From Edolisoma coerulescens (Eukaryota; Chordata; Aves; Passeriformes; Campephagidae), in assembly GCA_013397115.1 (NCBI GenBank), contig VWZW01007303.1, positions 902,191 to 966,190 on the forward strand: DNA of 64,000 nt, in the 5' to 3' direction. Position 1 is the stretch's first letter. The number at the start of each line of letters is the position of its first letter. The notes beneath the pieces were generated by a model. It saw only the letters and a list, made by a program, of their open reading frames with translations. It made no database searches and was not told where the DNA came from. The translations under genes and the position numbers were made by a program. Shown here piece by piece: positions 38,788 through 53,111 of this stretch.

Positions 38788-39279
38788 CAAATGTTATTTA
38801 TTTACAGCACTCTTTAATATCCAAGACACCACCTTCATCTCAAAACCACCTTGGTATTTTATGTATACTTCCTGTTGTTTCTACAGTTTACTGTACAGCT
38901 CCTGCAAAAATTTCCTTCTAAATAAAAGCCATCCATGCCCAGACATCATTAAACGAGGTCACAAAGAAAACAGTGCAGAGAGGCAGCACTTTGGAAGTTA
39001 TCCCACATTTTCAATCCTGCCCTCTCCAGCAGGCAGCGGGTATGAAATGCTGCTGCTGTTTGACCAAGTGTGTGACACTCTGTGGTGTTCTCAGGCCACA
39101 GCTCAGTGGGGAGCAGCGATTCTCCCCTGCAGGAGCTCCAGCACCGGTGTTCCCAGCCTTCAACCCAAATAAGCAAATGCCTTCCTGCGAGGCAGCTGCT
39201 GGGCAAGGCTGCAGTGGGGAAGAATCATCTGATGGGTCATCTCAGGATCTTGCAGATACATGAAGCTCAAAAGGCTATT

Positions 39280-39301
39280 TTATATATATTATATATATAT
39301 T
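39280..39301. repeat. TA microsatellite
   Basis: About 22 bp of alternating T and A with one interruption (tatatatatt then atatatatat). Confidence 0.85.
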
Positions 39302-39830
39302 CTGAAAGTTTGGTAATGTTCTTCCTATTCCTTGTCTTACCAGTGAGAAAGATGAATCTGGTCAATGAGGACAAAATTATGAAGAAACTGGTAAATTACA
39401 TTAACAGCAAAAGAGGAAGATGCTTAGAGTTCCAGTTGCTGCATTGAAAGGACGGAGGGATGTGGAAATACTACTTGAGAATACTTCCTGCAGAATGAAC
39501 TTTATTTTTAATGATGTACCCCAAAAATACTTTGCTAACAAAGCAAATGCCAGTAAATGCACCAGTGGGCATGGCCAGTTTGGGCTCTGAGTTAGCTTTA
39601 GTGAGGCTGATCACCCCCAGTACTGTAATCCCATTTAAACACAGATCTTTGACAGCACTGATCTAAATTTGCTTGGAAGGAACTGGGGCTTTACAACAAG
39701 AAATTACTCTGAGTCATGGAAGGCAAAAATTGCAGAATGCCACTTCCCAGAAAGAAACCATCCTGGTGCCACATAGCTGCCTCTTTGGGCATGGGCCAGA
39801 TGCAAAAGGAGGAGGTGTAAAGGGGGTGGC

Positions 39831-39870
39831 TGTATATATATGTGTGTGTGTATATGTGTGTATATATGTA
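39831..39870. repeat. Compound TA/TG microsatellite
   Basis: Alternating purine-pyrimidine run: tgtatatata, tgtgtgtgtg, tatatgtgtg, tatatatgta. It is a candidate for non-B DNA and for length polymorphism. Confidence 0.9.
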
Positions 39871-42800
39871 AAGACTATTTCTTTATAGGGTATTGCTGTT
39901 GTGCCAATCAAGAAAAGTGCAAATATTTAATTTTGGAAAGTTTTGCAGAGTAAGAATTTTGCATTTCATGCCCACAGAATTCATCAACTCTGGCTAAGGA
40001 CAGAGTGAAAATCCATGGTGGTTACAATAGTTATGGCAGTTTCATTAATGATAGTTATAAGTCATAATCAAAGTATGAAATTTTTTTTTTGCAGTTGGAA
40101 TTAAACCAAAGTATTAATCCTAAGGATGTTACCTGGGAACTCAAAGTAAAGCTACAACTATAAAAACCCATCAGCAAATGTGTTTCAATGAACTCCCAGC
40201 ATAACCAATCTTCTTGTCAAAAGCACTATCCACCACTGAATTAAAATACCCAATGATCTGGCCCTGGAGCAAATGTTTGGAGAAATACAGAGGAACACAT
40301 TAATTCAGTTCTCCATATCAGATTATTAATAGGTGACAAACCAGGAACTCATTATGGCAGTGAAACAAGTTTAGGAAGAGATAATCACATTAGTTGAACA
40401 CTCAAGGATAAAAGCTGGATCAGATTGGCTGGGCAGGATCTCAGGTGCCCAGAGCAAGGAAATACCTCCTGTTAGAGCCTTCATCCCAGGCAAGGTGTTC
40501 CAGAGCACATCCAGCAACTGCAGATCCCATCCTCTGGATGGGAAAATGCCAGAGGTTACTGAGGCTGCTCCTCTGCCACCTGCACAACAACACTGAAAGC
40601 TGAGAAATAATTTGAAATGCATTATTCTGTCATGTAGATTAACTCAGTAAATTCTTGTCTCAGCTACCTGTAACTCCCTGAATTTGGTTGTGGAATGTTT
40701 GAGAAAACTGATTCAAGAGAAGCCAGAAAAAGAAAGGAACTATTTAAATACGGAACCAGGTATTTGTTTGGAACCAGGTTATTGCCAGGACAGCAAATGC
40801 AACAGTCTGAAAGGTCCCATAAGCCAAGTGATGGAAAAGAAGAAAAAGCTGGGATTTCTCAAGATATTTTAATTTGCATTACTGACTTAATCCCCCAACA
40901 AGAATCTTCATTTAAGTGCAGACACAGTTTTTGATCAATCTAAAGATGATCTTTTTGGGTTTTGCCCCCCTTTGATCTGTGTTAAACTGTATTAAAACCA
41001 AGCACAACTCCAGATCTCCCCTATCTGTATGGTATCACTGCAGTTATCTGACGAGAATTTCCCGGGATGATCCGTAACTCTCCTTACAATGACAATTTAG
41101 TGGGGCCAAAATAACAGAATACAAAACAGAAATAACAGAATAGGAAGGAGAAAAACAGCACAAACCTGACGATTTTGCTACGGGAAGTTGGGACTTGCCA
41201 CCTCAAATTAGTGGGAGCCGTGAAGTGGCATTAGTGACAAGGGGATACAGTAATTGGGGTTGATTTCCTGGCGCTGAGCCAAGCGCTCTGGCGAGTTAAT
41301 TATAGCTCTGGAGGAGCGGGGACACTTCCCGGTGACGCAGGGACACCACGGAGCAGCGACCTCCAGGAATTATGTGAGAGAGGCAGCAGAACTTTCCTGC
41401 TCGGCCCTCTACGGGAAACCCACACGGAAATTCGGAGTTAAAAGTGATAGGAGGGAGGAGAATACTCAGCCTGTCAGGAAACCAAAAAGGGCCATCGTTT
41501 CACCCATTAAAACAAGCCACTCGTAGCCCAAATTCAACAAGATTCTTATCACTAAGCCTTGATTTTAACCAGTAGAATTTAATTAATTTGGCAGAGCTAC
41601 ACAATGCCTTCCTGAGCGATAGCCAGCTCCCCTCTTGGGTTCCTTCTGTAATCATTTCCTTTGATTAACTGCACTGTATTTACTCAAATTAACCCGTGTA
41701 TTTCATACATGTTGCAACAAATTAGAAGAGAAGAATTAAAAAGCAGCCTGCCAACTTAAAAACTGAGCGAGTGGAACTTTTTGAATTAAAGCAGACAGAG
41801 TTATTAGCTGATTATTATATGGAGAATGTTCAGAAGAAAGAACATGCCCTTTCCATTTTCATTTTGTATTACTAGTGATTACATGATATATCTTAAATTA
41901 TCATTTGAGGTAAAACTATGATTAAAAATAATTTAAATATTGCACAACAAGTTAATTGCTCTGGAATTTCTTCATCTTTGTTCCTGTTCTTTGATTCAAA
42001 GATCCTGTGTGCAGGGTATCTGCTCCAGGAGTCTTACCTGAGGTGGGGGGCCAGGACCCTCAAGCACTTCCCTTTGTGGCCTTTACCACAACAGAGGACA
42101 AGGGGACACCATCAGGTACCACTTTTACGTATTCCACATTTCCTACAAAGCATTGCTGCATGCTCTGGGGCAGAGCTGCATGGCAGTTCCCCCTTTCCAC
42201 AAAACCTTTCAGAATTAAAAAGGAAAAACAGAATAAAGGAAATGACCAACCCTCTCCCAGCCATCAAAACTGGGTGAAGTACGAGGAAGGAGAGGTGGAA
42301 GCCAACGCCTGCTTGGTCACTGCCACAAACCAAGTGGGTTTAATCACAAATCCTTGTGTTTTCAGGATTAGACTGACTTTCTGAAAGAGTCAAAAAAAGT
42401 CTTCATAACTTAGGTTATAATTCAGGAGAAGATGTTCACCTTAAAGCCATAATCTCTCTTTGCACTGCAAGTGGAAAAGCTTTTACAATGGACCCCCACC
42501 TCATTGGATCAGAGTTAAACCCTTTGTGCAGGGCATGGACGGCTCTCATTTAATTCCACAGCATCCCTTCAGCAAAGGGATCCTGACCCAGATCCTCAGG
42601 AAATTCAGATCCTCAGCCCAGACCTCTTCTCAGGTAATTTCCTTCACTGTGGGATGACCTGTCTGGGAGCAACCATTCCAAGTTAAAACTTTATCAGAAC
42701 ATCTTCCCATGAAAAGCCTTTTGGTCAACTGGAACTCCAAGACAGCTCTTTTATGAGAACCTTTCCCAAATACCTCTGCTTGGGGAATACTGCACTTCCA

Positions 42801-45800
42801 GCTTGGAGGCCAATAACAGGCTTACACACGATAAGATGGAGCCAACCCAGAATAAGGCAGTTGGTGAAATTCAAGAGTCCTGTTAGGACCTGCTCACTTC
42901 AGTCAATGAGAAAAGCAAGAACTTCAGGCAACTTTCTGCAGTTGGGGTCAAATTGGGGGAAAGGAGAAACTGTGAGCTTTGCTGAGCTTTTCCATGCAAC
43001 CACAGAGAACTGGTCTCCTCAGATGAAGAAAAGAAGGAATAAAGACAGTGACTATGCCCTCGTGCTAGGGCAGAAACCACCACAGCTCAGGAACTCTACT
43101 GAAAGGACTTCTGTGCACTTTTTATAGGGAATTTTATCCTGCAGGATCTGGCTCCTGAGAAACACGTTACACAGGCATGTGCGAATAACCCCACGTAGGG
43201 ATTACTGACCACTTTGCCAGTCTTTAAATAAATACCTGACTTTTAAGCACAAACAGATATAAAACTATCTGCAAGCAAGGGGCTAAGAGTACGTGGGCAG
43301 TGCAGGGTGAGACCATCTCCTGTAGCAGCACTGCAGCTGGATCTGCTTAAACCAGCACGGAGGTTCTACCCAGAGGTTTGTTTTTCCAGTTTTTCCTCTA
43401 CTGTGCATTTCTGCTTTGCTACTTTACACAGATTTAAGAGAACCAGCCAGAATAAGTACAGGCTGGAGTATATAAACTAACTTCTTGTATAAATAAGCCA
43501 CCAAAATTACTCAGAACTACCGACCGGACAAAAACAATACTGAAACTTTAACCATCTCCATGGAAAGAAAATGCCACCATTAATCTTGCCAAAAAAAAAA
43601 AAAGCCTAAGCTGTTAAATCTCTGGTAAGAGACAGACCCGTAAGAGACTCATGATGATACTGATCTGATTAGTCGGAATCACTGAAGAGCTGAGGAAAGA
43701 GATGGTCAAATAAAGAGAGTCCAGGCCAGGAGGAAGCAATCCACTTCCCTGAGAAACAGATTTTCTGTGTCCAATTGGTTCTCAAAACTCTCCTCAGCCT
43801 CACTCACCATTCTTAAAAGAGAAGGTATTATCTTGTCCTGCAAGCCATGGAAAATTCCACATGCTTGTAGAGGAAATCTCTGCTTGGAACTGGCTGGTTT
43901 GTACAGCATCCAGCTCTATGGCTTGATCGATGCTGTACAGAGCCCCAGTCTTTGCCAGGGTAAGGGTTAATTACCACTGATGGTCAGCAAATAAAGTTTT
44001 ATCCTACAGGCATTTGCAATCCATATTTGCAATGACAGTGCTTCTTGCAGAGAGGTTCTTAGAAAGTCCTCTTTGACCCTTCCTGCTCCTCAGCAACAGA
44101 GGAAGAGCGAAACAAAAGGCGTCTGAACAGAAGTTGGACTGAGAGCTCCTACCTGGTTCTCACAGTGCCAGATGCCAGAACTAAACATGTGGGACTGTAG
44201 CTTATAATCATTCTAACAGGACAGTAAACACAGACAATAAACTTTCAACATAATACAAAACTTGTGCTGCCATCCCTGGCACAATTTTCCCAGTACAGAA
44301 ATGTCCTGGAGGTGAAATCTTCCCCACAGAAAGTTCCCTATTGACCCCGCTGCCATCTCATCCCCCTGCTCAATAATCAGGAAACTCCAGCTCCTGCTAA
44401 ACATTTCTCCTTCACATGGAAGATTTTTTGGGAATTCCAGCCTCTGGCTTGGTTTCCTGTATTGCGAGGTCCAACCTAAGGACCAGAATAAACACGGAAT
44501 ATTCAGAGAGTGTTCAGTAGTCCCAGGAGTAGAGTTTGTTTTCAAAATCCAAACAAGATTTTCATGATAGAGATTCAGTGACTTCTTCCTCCAAAAGAAG
44601 GTGTCAGAGGGTATGGGGCAGAAAGCATTTTACTGGCATCACTGAGGATAGATTTGAAACAAATCAAGGTAAGTGGGCAATAATATAAAAACTTAAAGAG
44701 TAAATTCAAAGTGAACAACAAACTAGCAAATTCTGTGCAACAAAATACCAAATTTATACAACCAGGAAGTTTCCTCAAAGTAATTAAGATGCTTTCCACA
44801 ATGAAAAGGATTTCTACATTTAATATTTTTGGTAAACTCCAGATTTTATAAATTATCGGCCCCAAGAATTTAATTTTGGAGAAAGTAACTGATATTGTGT
44901 GGAGAACAACCTGGTTTTTACTGTTCTCACCAACTTACCGTGAACCACCTCCTAATTAGCTCACGCATAAGAAACGCAATAGAAAGGTGCAGCTGAAATT
45001 TTAAAAGCCTGAAGATTTACTGATGGCAAGACCACAGATTTCCAACAATCTGTTCTATCTGGAAAGTGTTAATCTACAAAGCATTTTAGTGTTTAGCTAT
45101 AAAGCATTTTACCAATATTAAAGCAATACCTACTGCTCTCTTCTCCTTCACGCAGACTCACTATGTCACGTTGTATATAAAAATTTGGCATTTACCCCCC
45201 ACTTCAGCAGAACACACAACACTCCACGAGAGTTATTGAGGAAAGTCAAGCTACTCATACTGAAAAATGTACTTTTGTTATCTCAATATGTCACAAAATG
45301 CAATTTTACATTGAACAGAAATACCAAAAAGGGAAATAATAGTAAAATATACACTTTTTCAAAAGAAAAAATTAAAGGTTTAGATTGTTTTACCTTTCCC
45401 AGTCTTCCCTCACAGGAAACAGTCTGTGTTGTACTACACCTAATTTAATTTTCTGTTTCTTCCTTTCTGCTCTTAAATACTAAAGAAACACAAAAAAGCA
45501 TCATAGGGCACAAGTACTATTGCTGAAGGAGCATGACACACCTGCCCCAGTTAAAACAACTCCTGTTCTTTAGAATTCTGGGAAACTATTTAGGGTATTT
45601 TTAGAGTATTGATAAGTGAATAATCTTTGGGTGAAAGAATTCCAATTAAGGAGCAATTGTTTTCCTTTCTGGGAATTTGCTGGTACCAGTCTAGGAACTC
45701 CACCCAGGAGCTTTGGGAGTTGTCTTTTCTTACTTAGTCATCCAGCTTTGGAAAGTCTCCAACCAAAGATCCCAACCTGAAAGACCCTGCTTTTAAAAAG

Positions 45801-46883
45801 ATACATTTCATTATATTTATATGCTAAGCACCTTTTTTTGCTTTTTAAAATCCACCCACTGCTATTAAGAAAAGCCACTAGAACTCTCAGAAATAGCTCT
45901 ATTTCAAAGATTTAAATACCTTTCTCTTATTTTGGCTCCAGAATGTTCAGCTCATAAAGTGACTGCACTGGAGACCAAACACCACGATTCTTTTTAGTCA
46001 ATCTTTTATTAAACAAACACCATTCTGCTGCTGGCACCACAGTGATTGCAGATCACTGTATAAAATCCCTACTACAAACACAGGATTTGTTCCTAAACAA
46101 CAAGGGGGGGAAAGGGGAGTAGCAGCAGAGTAGCTACAAACACACCTCCTTGCCATTTGGAACCCAACTTCCACTGACATTTTCAAGCCAATCTTTTAGT
46201 TTTTATCAGTCAACACGGGAGAAAACGTGCAAGTTTTACTAATAGACACTTCAATGTTGTGTCCAAGGGTCTTAAATAATTGAATTAAAACCCAGGATGG
46301 TTCAAGCACAACATATCTACCAGTTATCCCTTCATTATCTTCTGCAGTCAACAAATGCAGCTGTTGAATGTTCTGAACTTTAATTCCAACATTAGATTCT
46401 GGTTCCTGGCACAAATTTCAAATGATTGAACAATATTAAAGCATGGAACACACTAGGCTTTATGTAATATATAAATTATAACATATCTAACAACAGGCAA
46501 ATCTTTCCGTAAGACTGGGTTATTGGAATACTAATTGCCAATTTTCCTACTCTGAGAGCAAGAAAAAAATCAGTACACTGGTAAAATAAAATTATTCGTT
46601 TCAATAAAAAAATACTTTATTTCTTAACAGCAGAGATTTGGCAATGAGATTTTATATAACATAATTTACACCTGATTGTATTTCACTTCCAATTTTTTTA
46701 ATCCTGCAAGGTACAAAGCAAATACTTATGAAAGGGACATGCAGCCAATGCCAAAGTTTCAATTATAGCCTTTCCTATTTGGCAGCAGCAAGTCAGGACC
46801 TGTGGGCCTTGTTCTCTTCCTTTGCTGAGGGAAGAAAGAAACCTGGAGATGCTGCTGGCACTTAAATGTCTGCTTATCCTTAA

Positions 46884-46907
46884 ATGCTGCAGATGATGCT
46901 GCAGATG
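46884..46907. repeat. 12-bp direct duplication
   Basis: atgctgcagatg occurs twice in tandem without mismatch (46884-46895, 46896-46907). Confidence 0.9.
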
Positions 46908-47906
46908 ATGCCAAGCATTTTGCACTTACTTGTATCAACAGGGAAAAATCCCCACTTTTCTACCCTCTTGTACAGAGCTGCAAATAACACAAACCATCAA
47001 AGAACTATTACTGGGAAAAGACAACTTACAAGTGCTCAGATTTGATCTTCTATTTCTTCAAGTTGCTCTCCCCATCCCCATTTTCCAGGGTCATATGTAC
47101 AGGTATAAAGCAGGGGTGTGTTTTAAAAGGTGACACTCTAAGGATTGTTTAATTTAAGTAAGTGCAGAAAACAGACAACAATGCCCCCAAATCCCCCAAA
47201 ATATCAACTCTCTCTCGTCTGTGTTCTGAAGCAGGAAGGTATTTAAAAAAAAAGAATGTGCCCAAGAACTTCATGTGTGATCATTGCAGTAGTAAGGGGG
47301 ACTTTTGGTAAAGTTATCCACGTTTTTCATCCAGGGTTTGTGACTGGACAATCCCTGTTTTAAGGTCACAAAAATGAGTGTGTTAGGAGATTTATCAAAA
47401 TCCTCATACCCACCAAAAGCTGCTACTGTTTCTGAACAGCAGTCCAACATCTGCCATGCACTCTGCCAACTAATCTATCTCCCCAAAATACTTCTAATAT
47501 TTCAAAAGCTCACAGACAAAACATGTTGTCTCTTTCATCTTTTATTTAAAAAAAAATTAAAAGGTATGCAGAAATCTTTTTTTTCCTTGTTCCATAACTA
47601 CACTGATTTGGAAAACAGAACAGCAATATTTCATTTTGGACCAGCAAAAGGTTTTTAGAGTCAGTACCCCATAAGACATGCCATCTACCCTTACATATTT
47701 TACCCAGTTACTGCTCACATAAAATATTCCTTATCAGTTGCTATTTTCTAAGACTTATTTATATGTATTCACACATCTAAAAATGTGCTAACACTATTGT
47801 TGAGACAGAATTCAGTGGAAAAAAGCCTGTCCATTGGAGGGACTCTGTAGCCCACTTGCTTTAAGACACTATCACCAGTTTCATCTCTGAGTAGAGCTAC
47901 TTTTAA

Positions 47907-47950
47907 TGTGTGTACATACACATAAATATATATATGCAAATACACACACA
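47907..47950. repeat. Compound CA/TA microsatellite
   Basis: tgtgtgtacatacacataaa, then tatatatatgcaaa, then tacacacaca: an interrupted alternating purine-pyrimidine tract. Confidence 0.8.
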
Positions 47951-50799
47951 GAGAACATCCGAGTGCCTTTTTGCCAGCTCACAGTTAGAGAATTCCAACA
48001 GAAATTTAAGGAAACAACATGAATTCACAGATTACTTTCTTTAATAAAGTAATCCTGAAGGCTGGGTTTGCGTTTTTTTAGAGCGAGTTATCACTTCTGG
48101 GAGATCTGCAAGCAGCATCCTCCACAGCAGATGGGGTGAGGGTAGAAGCCTGTGGAGATGCAGCTGAGCATCCAACGCACGGCGCTCACACCCTGCACCC
48201 CTCACACCCGGTGCTGACCCAGGACAAAGGGCTCTGGCCCTAGAGAGCCACTATTTTAAGTGTAAAGACACTCATTTTTTGGCAAACACTGTCAGTGATC
48301 AGTAGAGCTTGTCTTTTATGTGGCACCATCCATGGGGAAGAAGCCCTCCCGCACTAATCTCGCTAATCTCCGGAGCGGGGGGAATCGCTGTTAAAAATGC
48401 TGTTCAGACAGACAGGCTTCTCTGCAAGTCTGCTACACAGGCTCATCAAACTCATTAAACCCAGCTTTAAATCCCAGGCTTGGGAGTGTAATCCCTTTAA
48501 GAAACCTGCTAGACTAGGCTGAGAGAATAAAAATATGGTAGTTAGTGAACTGAAAGGTGCACGAGCGCCGCTCACCTCGCGGTCAGCACGGGAGATGGAC
48601 ACCCCATCTCCCTGGGCACCACCGGTGACATGCTGCTGCCAGCACTGGGCAGGGAATAACGTCCTTGGAAAGCACACAGATGTTGTGCCTTCTACCTCAG
48701 CAGCAGGAAGGATGCTGACCTGCAGCAGCGTCAACCCTTCAGCCTCTACCTGACGTGGAAATCCCTCCCCTTGTCATCGGTATTATATAAAGGTAAAAGT
48801 TCTGTTGCCGCTGGCACAGCACAAAATTGGTGACTGTCCTTTCTGGAGGAACAGGAGATGGCTGGAGTGCCACCTCCTGCTGGCAGAGGCAGCATTTGAA
48901 TGGGCAAAGTGAGCTCTCATTCCATTCCACACTGCACAGCCCCGGAAAAATCCTCCATGGGAGCAATAAAATGCTGTGCCACCATCGAAGCTTTGAATAC
49001 CCCAGTAACTGATGTTCATCTTCCATGCACATGTGTGAAGCAGTTGTACAGCTGATTTCCAGGTTTCCTCCTGCCTACAAAGCTGCTGTTGCCCGTGGGG
49101 AGACTGGAAAAACCCAAATCCAGCACTGAGGCTGTGAGGAGGCAACGAGCAACACCACAGGCATCGTATTTACAGAGAGAAAAGCAAAAGTTGCAACTTG
49201 AAAAGGCTGCGAGATGCAGGAGTTGTAGAGAGAGATTTTCTCTGCACAGGACAACCCAGCAGCAGGCTGCCTTGGGGAATTCTGCTCAGGAAATCACGGC
49301 ATTGGGATGTTTTTAATTGCCCCAGCCCTGAACAGAGTGCAGGACTGCAAACTTCTGGGCACCTTGTGTCCTCTGAATTGACCATCAGCTGAAGGACTGC
49401 AAGAAAAAAGCTATGGCACTGAACTGCAGCCTCCTGATTCCAGTGCTTTTAGGGAAATACAACAGCATGTAACTTCAAAATTCACCAGGAGACTGGATAC
49501 AAAGCTTCCTAGTACAGTGACTAGACAAAATGTAAAATCAAATGAAATTAGAAGGTTCCCTATGGGGTCAGAGCAGTAAAACTGATTCTGATTAAGTTGC
49601 ATTACCAGATAGAAGCAGGATCTCAATAATTTACAGCCAGAGACAGGATAAGTGTCCATTAGCATTAGTGTCTATGGATGTACACTTTCTATTTTTCCAC
49701 ATTTTTAAGGCCTCTGAGACCATGTCTGGGCCTCCGGCTTTCCCTCTTCCTGGCTCCAAACCGTTGAAGTAAAACCCTTTCCCTCCAGGCAGAAGAGGAG
49801 CCTTCCTCTCTAGCATCCTCTCCTCCCCCAAAGGGTGGGTAAGGAAGAAGGCAGGATTATTTGAAGTCAATCTGGACACGGTAAATGGTCTCTAATGGTA
49901 TCTAGAACACAAAATTCAGGATAATTTGAAAAAGTTATGAGGTTGGACATGATCCAAGTTCAGATGAGCACAGCACAGCAGGATGTTCTGCAGATGTGTC
50001 AGTGACTCTTAAGTCTAGCTGTCCCTGATTTATTTTTGGTTTGTTTTTAATACACCTTTCAGCACCAGCAGTCTTGGGAAGGGCACACTTGAAGCCAAAC
50101 CAAGAAGTACTAAAGGAAATAAAAAAATAAGCCAGATCAATCATTACAGAAACCTGGTCTCATTATATTAATTGTGTCTAAACCTCCATCAATGTGTTCT
50201 TGGCCTGTTTCCCTTGGAGAACCAATGCAGAGTGGCTGCACTCATTTTGTGCCTCCTCCACTAATGAGCAGCCTCATGCCACTTCAATGCCTCTTCCCTC
50301 CCAGGAATCATTACCTCAAGAGTTAGAACTAATTTGAGAAAAATCTGTTCTGCACCATCATCCCCAGGTTCTGGAGGTTTAAAGAAACCATTGAAGGCAC
50401 TTGCTGACAGGTCAGAACAGCTCTCCATCGGTCTCCAACAAAAACAGATGAGTAAGAACATCTAGGTAGAGGTTTGGACTCTTTCTTTTTAAATAACTGC
50501 TTTATTTTCAAGGTACCTGCACTCTCCCATGTACATTTTTGAAAGGAGTGGTACAAAGTTACTCCTCTTGCTCCCTCAAATTCCAGAGACTGAGGGATTT
50601 TTCAGACTGTGAGTACAAGGAAATATAAAAAATCATCAGAAAACAAACCAGCAAGACCGTAGTGATGGCTGTTCCTTACTGTGTCCCCAGTTTTGGGGTG
50701 GGCAGACATCCCAGCAGTGGTTCTCATTCCCTTGGGATGAACTGGGATCATCTCCATGTCTTTTACCCCTCCCTGGTGCTTTCAAGGGAGTGAGGAAGG

Positions 50800-50951
50800 A
50801 GGGTAATGAGCTGCCAGACACTTCTGCAGCTGATGAGCAGCAGCCACCCAAGAGGTGGTTGCATGATTTTGTGTATAGAAAGCTTGTAAAGCACTTTGGG
50901 AAGCTGTGGGATGAAAAGGACTATATAAATGTAAGATATTATTATTATTAA
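50800..50951 (+). mobile_element. Ancient LINE-type 3' end (L3/CR1-like) with ATT tail
   Basis: The plus strand has agcagccacccaagaggtgg and ttgcatgattttgtg, then gtaaagcactttgggaagct, gtgggatgaaaaggactata and taaatgtaagat, ending in attattattatta. The order 'agaggtggctgca, taaagcgctttggga, gatgaaaagcgctatataaat, (ATT)n' is that of old amniote L3/CR1-type tails as I remember them. The family name is inferred; the retroposon nature is supported by the ATT tail. Its 5' limit is uncertain. Confidence 0.65.
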
Positions 50952-52061
50952 ACCAGTGATCTGACAAGAAGAGACAGCTCTTCAAATCTCTACAACAGCT
51001 TGAGCTGAAGAGATCAGGGAGTCCAATTTGAAAAAATAATAATTTGAAACGAATTGGAGGATTAGAAGTGGCAGCTCTTTTGTGGATTCTCCATGGCAGG
51101 TAAATTTAGTAGGCTACTTTAATTTTGCATCGTTTTAACTCCTGGCAATGTCCTGTGCATTGAATCTGACAGAGAGACAGAGTGTTTGAAGCTGTCGTGG
51201 CTACATTTTAGTCTCCCAATTTTACAATCAGTGTTTGAATCTGCTACTACAACTCTGGCTACAGAGATCAGAGGCTTATCAAAGAGGCATCCATTTCAAA
51301 GACAAGCAGCAGCTTTGACTTCATTCCTTCAATGCTTAAAATTCCTGAAAAAGCAGATGAGCATACCACAAAACAGGTCTGAAGGAAATCTCTCTATCGG
51401 CTGTAAACCTATTTCGGTATTAATTTTTTAAGGATCTATTTTGGTCTCAAGTAAAATGAGTGTGTTTAGCAGAGATAATCCTCTCAACAGGTGAGCTTAA
51501 TATATGCCTTTTCCCGTGACTGACTGAAAGAACATTTTAAACTTACTGCTTTTTCAAGCATTAATTGAAGAACTACTTCAACCAGTTAGCTGATTTTGTT
51601 TAAATCTTTTTTTGGACTAATAATGTCTTCCCTTTGCTAACAAAGCAGCACTTCATTTCTTTATTGCTGCCCTTATTTTACCTGCATGGATGAACCAAGT
51701 GCACCGTGGGCAGCAGCAAGTGTACTTTGCAATGCCAGGGTTTAAAGGTGTATCACACACTGGAGTGCTGCTTTCCACACTCAACTCTTGGTTTTAAGCT
51801 GAGTTTCAGCATTCACATGAGGGATAATATGACTGATCAGCATCCTATCAGCATGGAAGTGAACCTGGGTCATTTTCTTCCTTCCGATCTCACGCACACA
51901 CTGCCGGCCATCGAGACCACCGGCCACTCACTGGAACCAAGTGCCCGGCTGATTTTTGCTCGAAAGAGAGAGGGGATTGCTCCAAAGTGATTTGCAAATC
52001 TGATCCCAGTTCCTCCAGCTGAGCACTGCCCAGCCCAGGGGGGCTCTGGAAGGCTTGTGCA

Positions 52062-52176
52062 GGGAGCAGTGGATGGTTTCCCACAGAGCAATGGATAGCT
52101 TCCCATGGAGCAATGGATATACTTTCACCAGGAGCAATGGATAGAGTTTCCCAAGGAGCAAGGGACAGTGTTTCCA
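52062..52176. repeat. 22-25-bp minisatellite, 5 copies
   Basis: Five diverged units at 52062-52083, 52084-52105, 52106-52130, 52131-52154 and 52155-52176. The core is ggagcaatggata, a short variable part, then tttccca. Unit length varies from 22 to 25 bp. The resulting periodic protein pattern in minus-strand frames (51928-52353) comes from this repeat and is not a gene. Confidence 0.93.
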
Positions 52177-53111
52177 GATAGCCAAGTACCCAGGCACTGG
52201 GGGTACTTGAAGTACACAGGACAACCTGGCTCCTGCCGAGGCAGGGCAGGTGAGTAGAGCACCAAGCCCATCTCTGGCTTCTTGTTTTGATCGAGTGCTG
52301 CCGATTGACCCATCCCAGTTCTTCAGCAACTCATCAGCAGGACTTAGAGGCAAAGGGGATAATCAGCAACAGGTTAATTTGTCTGATTAAGGCTTGGGAG
52401 ATGTGGCCCTGGGAACTCGGTACGGCACAGTCCCCGGAGCCAGGCCCAGCCAGCTTGAAAGGAGCCGCCCGCTGCTGCCAGCCAAGGAAGGCATTAAAGC
52501 TGCCTTTGAAAGCCATGGCCATACCAGCAGCCTTAGCAAAGCTCCACTGCAGGTGTGGACATGCCCTAAAGTGCACTGAAAGTGCTGAAGAGTTCTGCTC
52601 TTCAGCCCTCAAATCGCTTCTGACAAACAGGACTGAGAAGTCTTAACACATTTGGGCGTTTTTAAAAGCACTCCCAGCACCATCTCGCACCGAATGAAAG
52701 CTCTGGATTAAAACCAGCTTTGAAACTGCAGAGTGTTTGCAGGTGCCTCTTCTCAGAGCAGCTCATCCATCAGCATTCAGCCCAGTAACACAAGTTTCTT
52801 CTGCAATATTTTATTAAAAGGTCCTTGGTGCCCACACATACACACTTGGACATGCTGACAAACCTGATATATTCTTCAAACTACTTTAAATCACTGTTAT
52901 TTACCCAGTAGGAAACAACACATACAGAAAACCACACAAGATGTGATGATGCTGTATCTACCTCACCCAATTCCACAAACCAGATCGCTTTCATTTATGA
53001 ACTGAGCATTTTTTATTGCTTTCTCTATTTCAGAGACCCACAGGAAAACCATTTTGGGGCAGAAGTATCCCAAGTTTGGGTCCTTTACCAGCTTCAATCT
53101 TAATGAGTAAT

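Larger units (their letters stand above)
38788..50799. other. Intronic sequence without recognised genes
   Basis: About 12 kb of AT-rich intron. Recognised items are microsatellites at 39280-39301, 39831-39870 and 47907-47950 and a 12-bp duplication at 46884-46907. A somewhat GC-richer stretch lies at 41270-41510. A 193-codon frame at 38591-39172 overlaps the CR1 fragment at 38654 and has no coding signature. Confidence 0.55.

Noticed and set aside
38591..39172. Longest plus-strand open frame (193 codons)
   Set aside because: It overlaps the CR1 fragment at 38654-38787, has no recognisable domain and lies antisense in the CUX1 intron.
40420..40550. Possible CR1 fragment
   Set aside because: Only loose word similarity (tgttccagagcacat); no ordered series of CR1 landmarks.
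51928..52353. 141-codon minus-strand frame with internal protein repeats
   Set aside because: The repeats reflect the 22-25-bp minisatellite at 52062-52176, whose unit length is not a multiple of three throughout.
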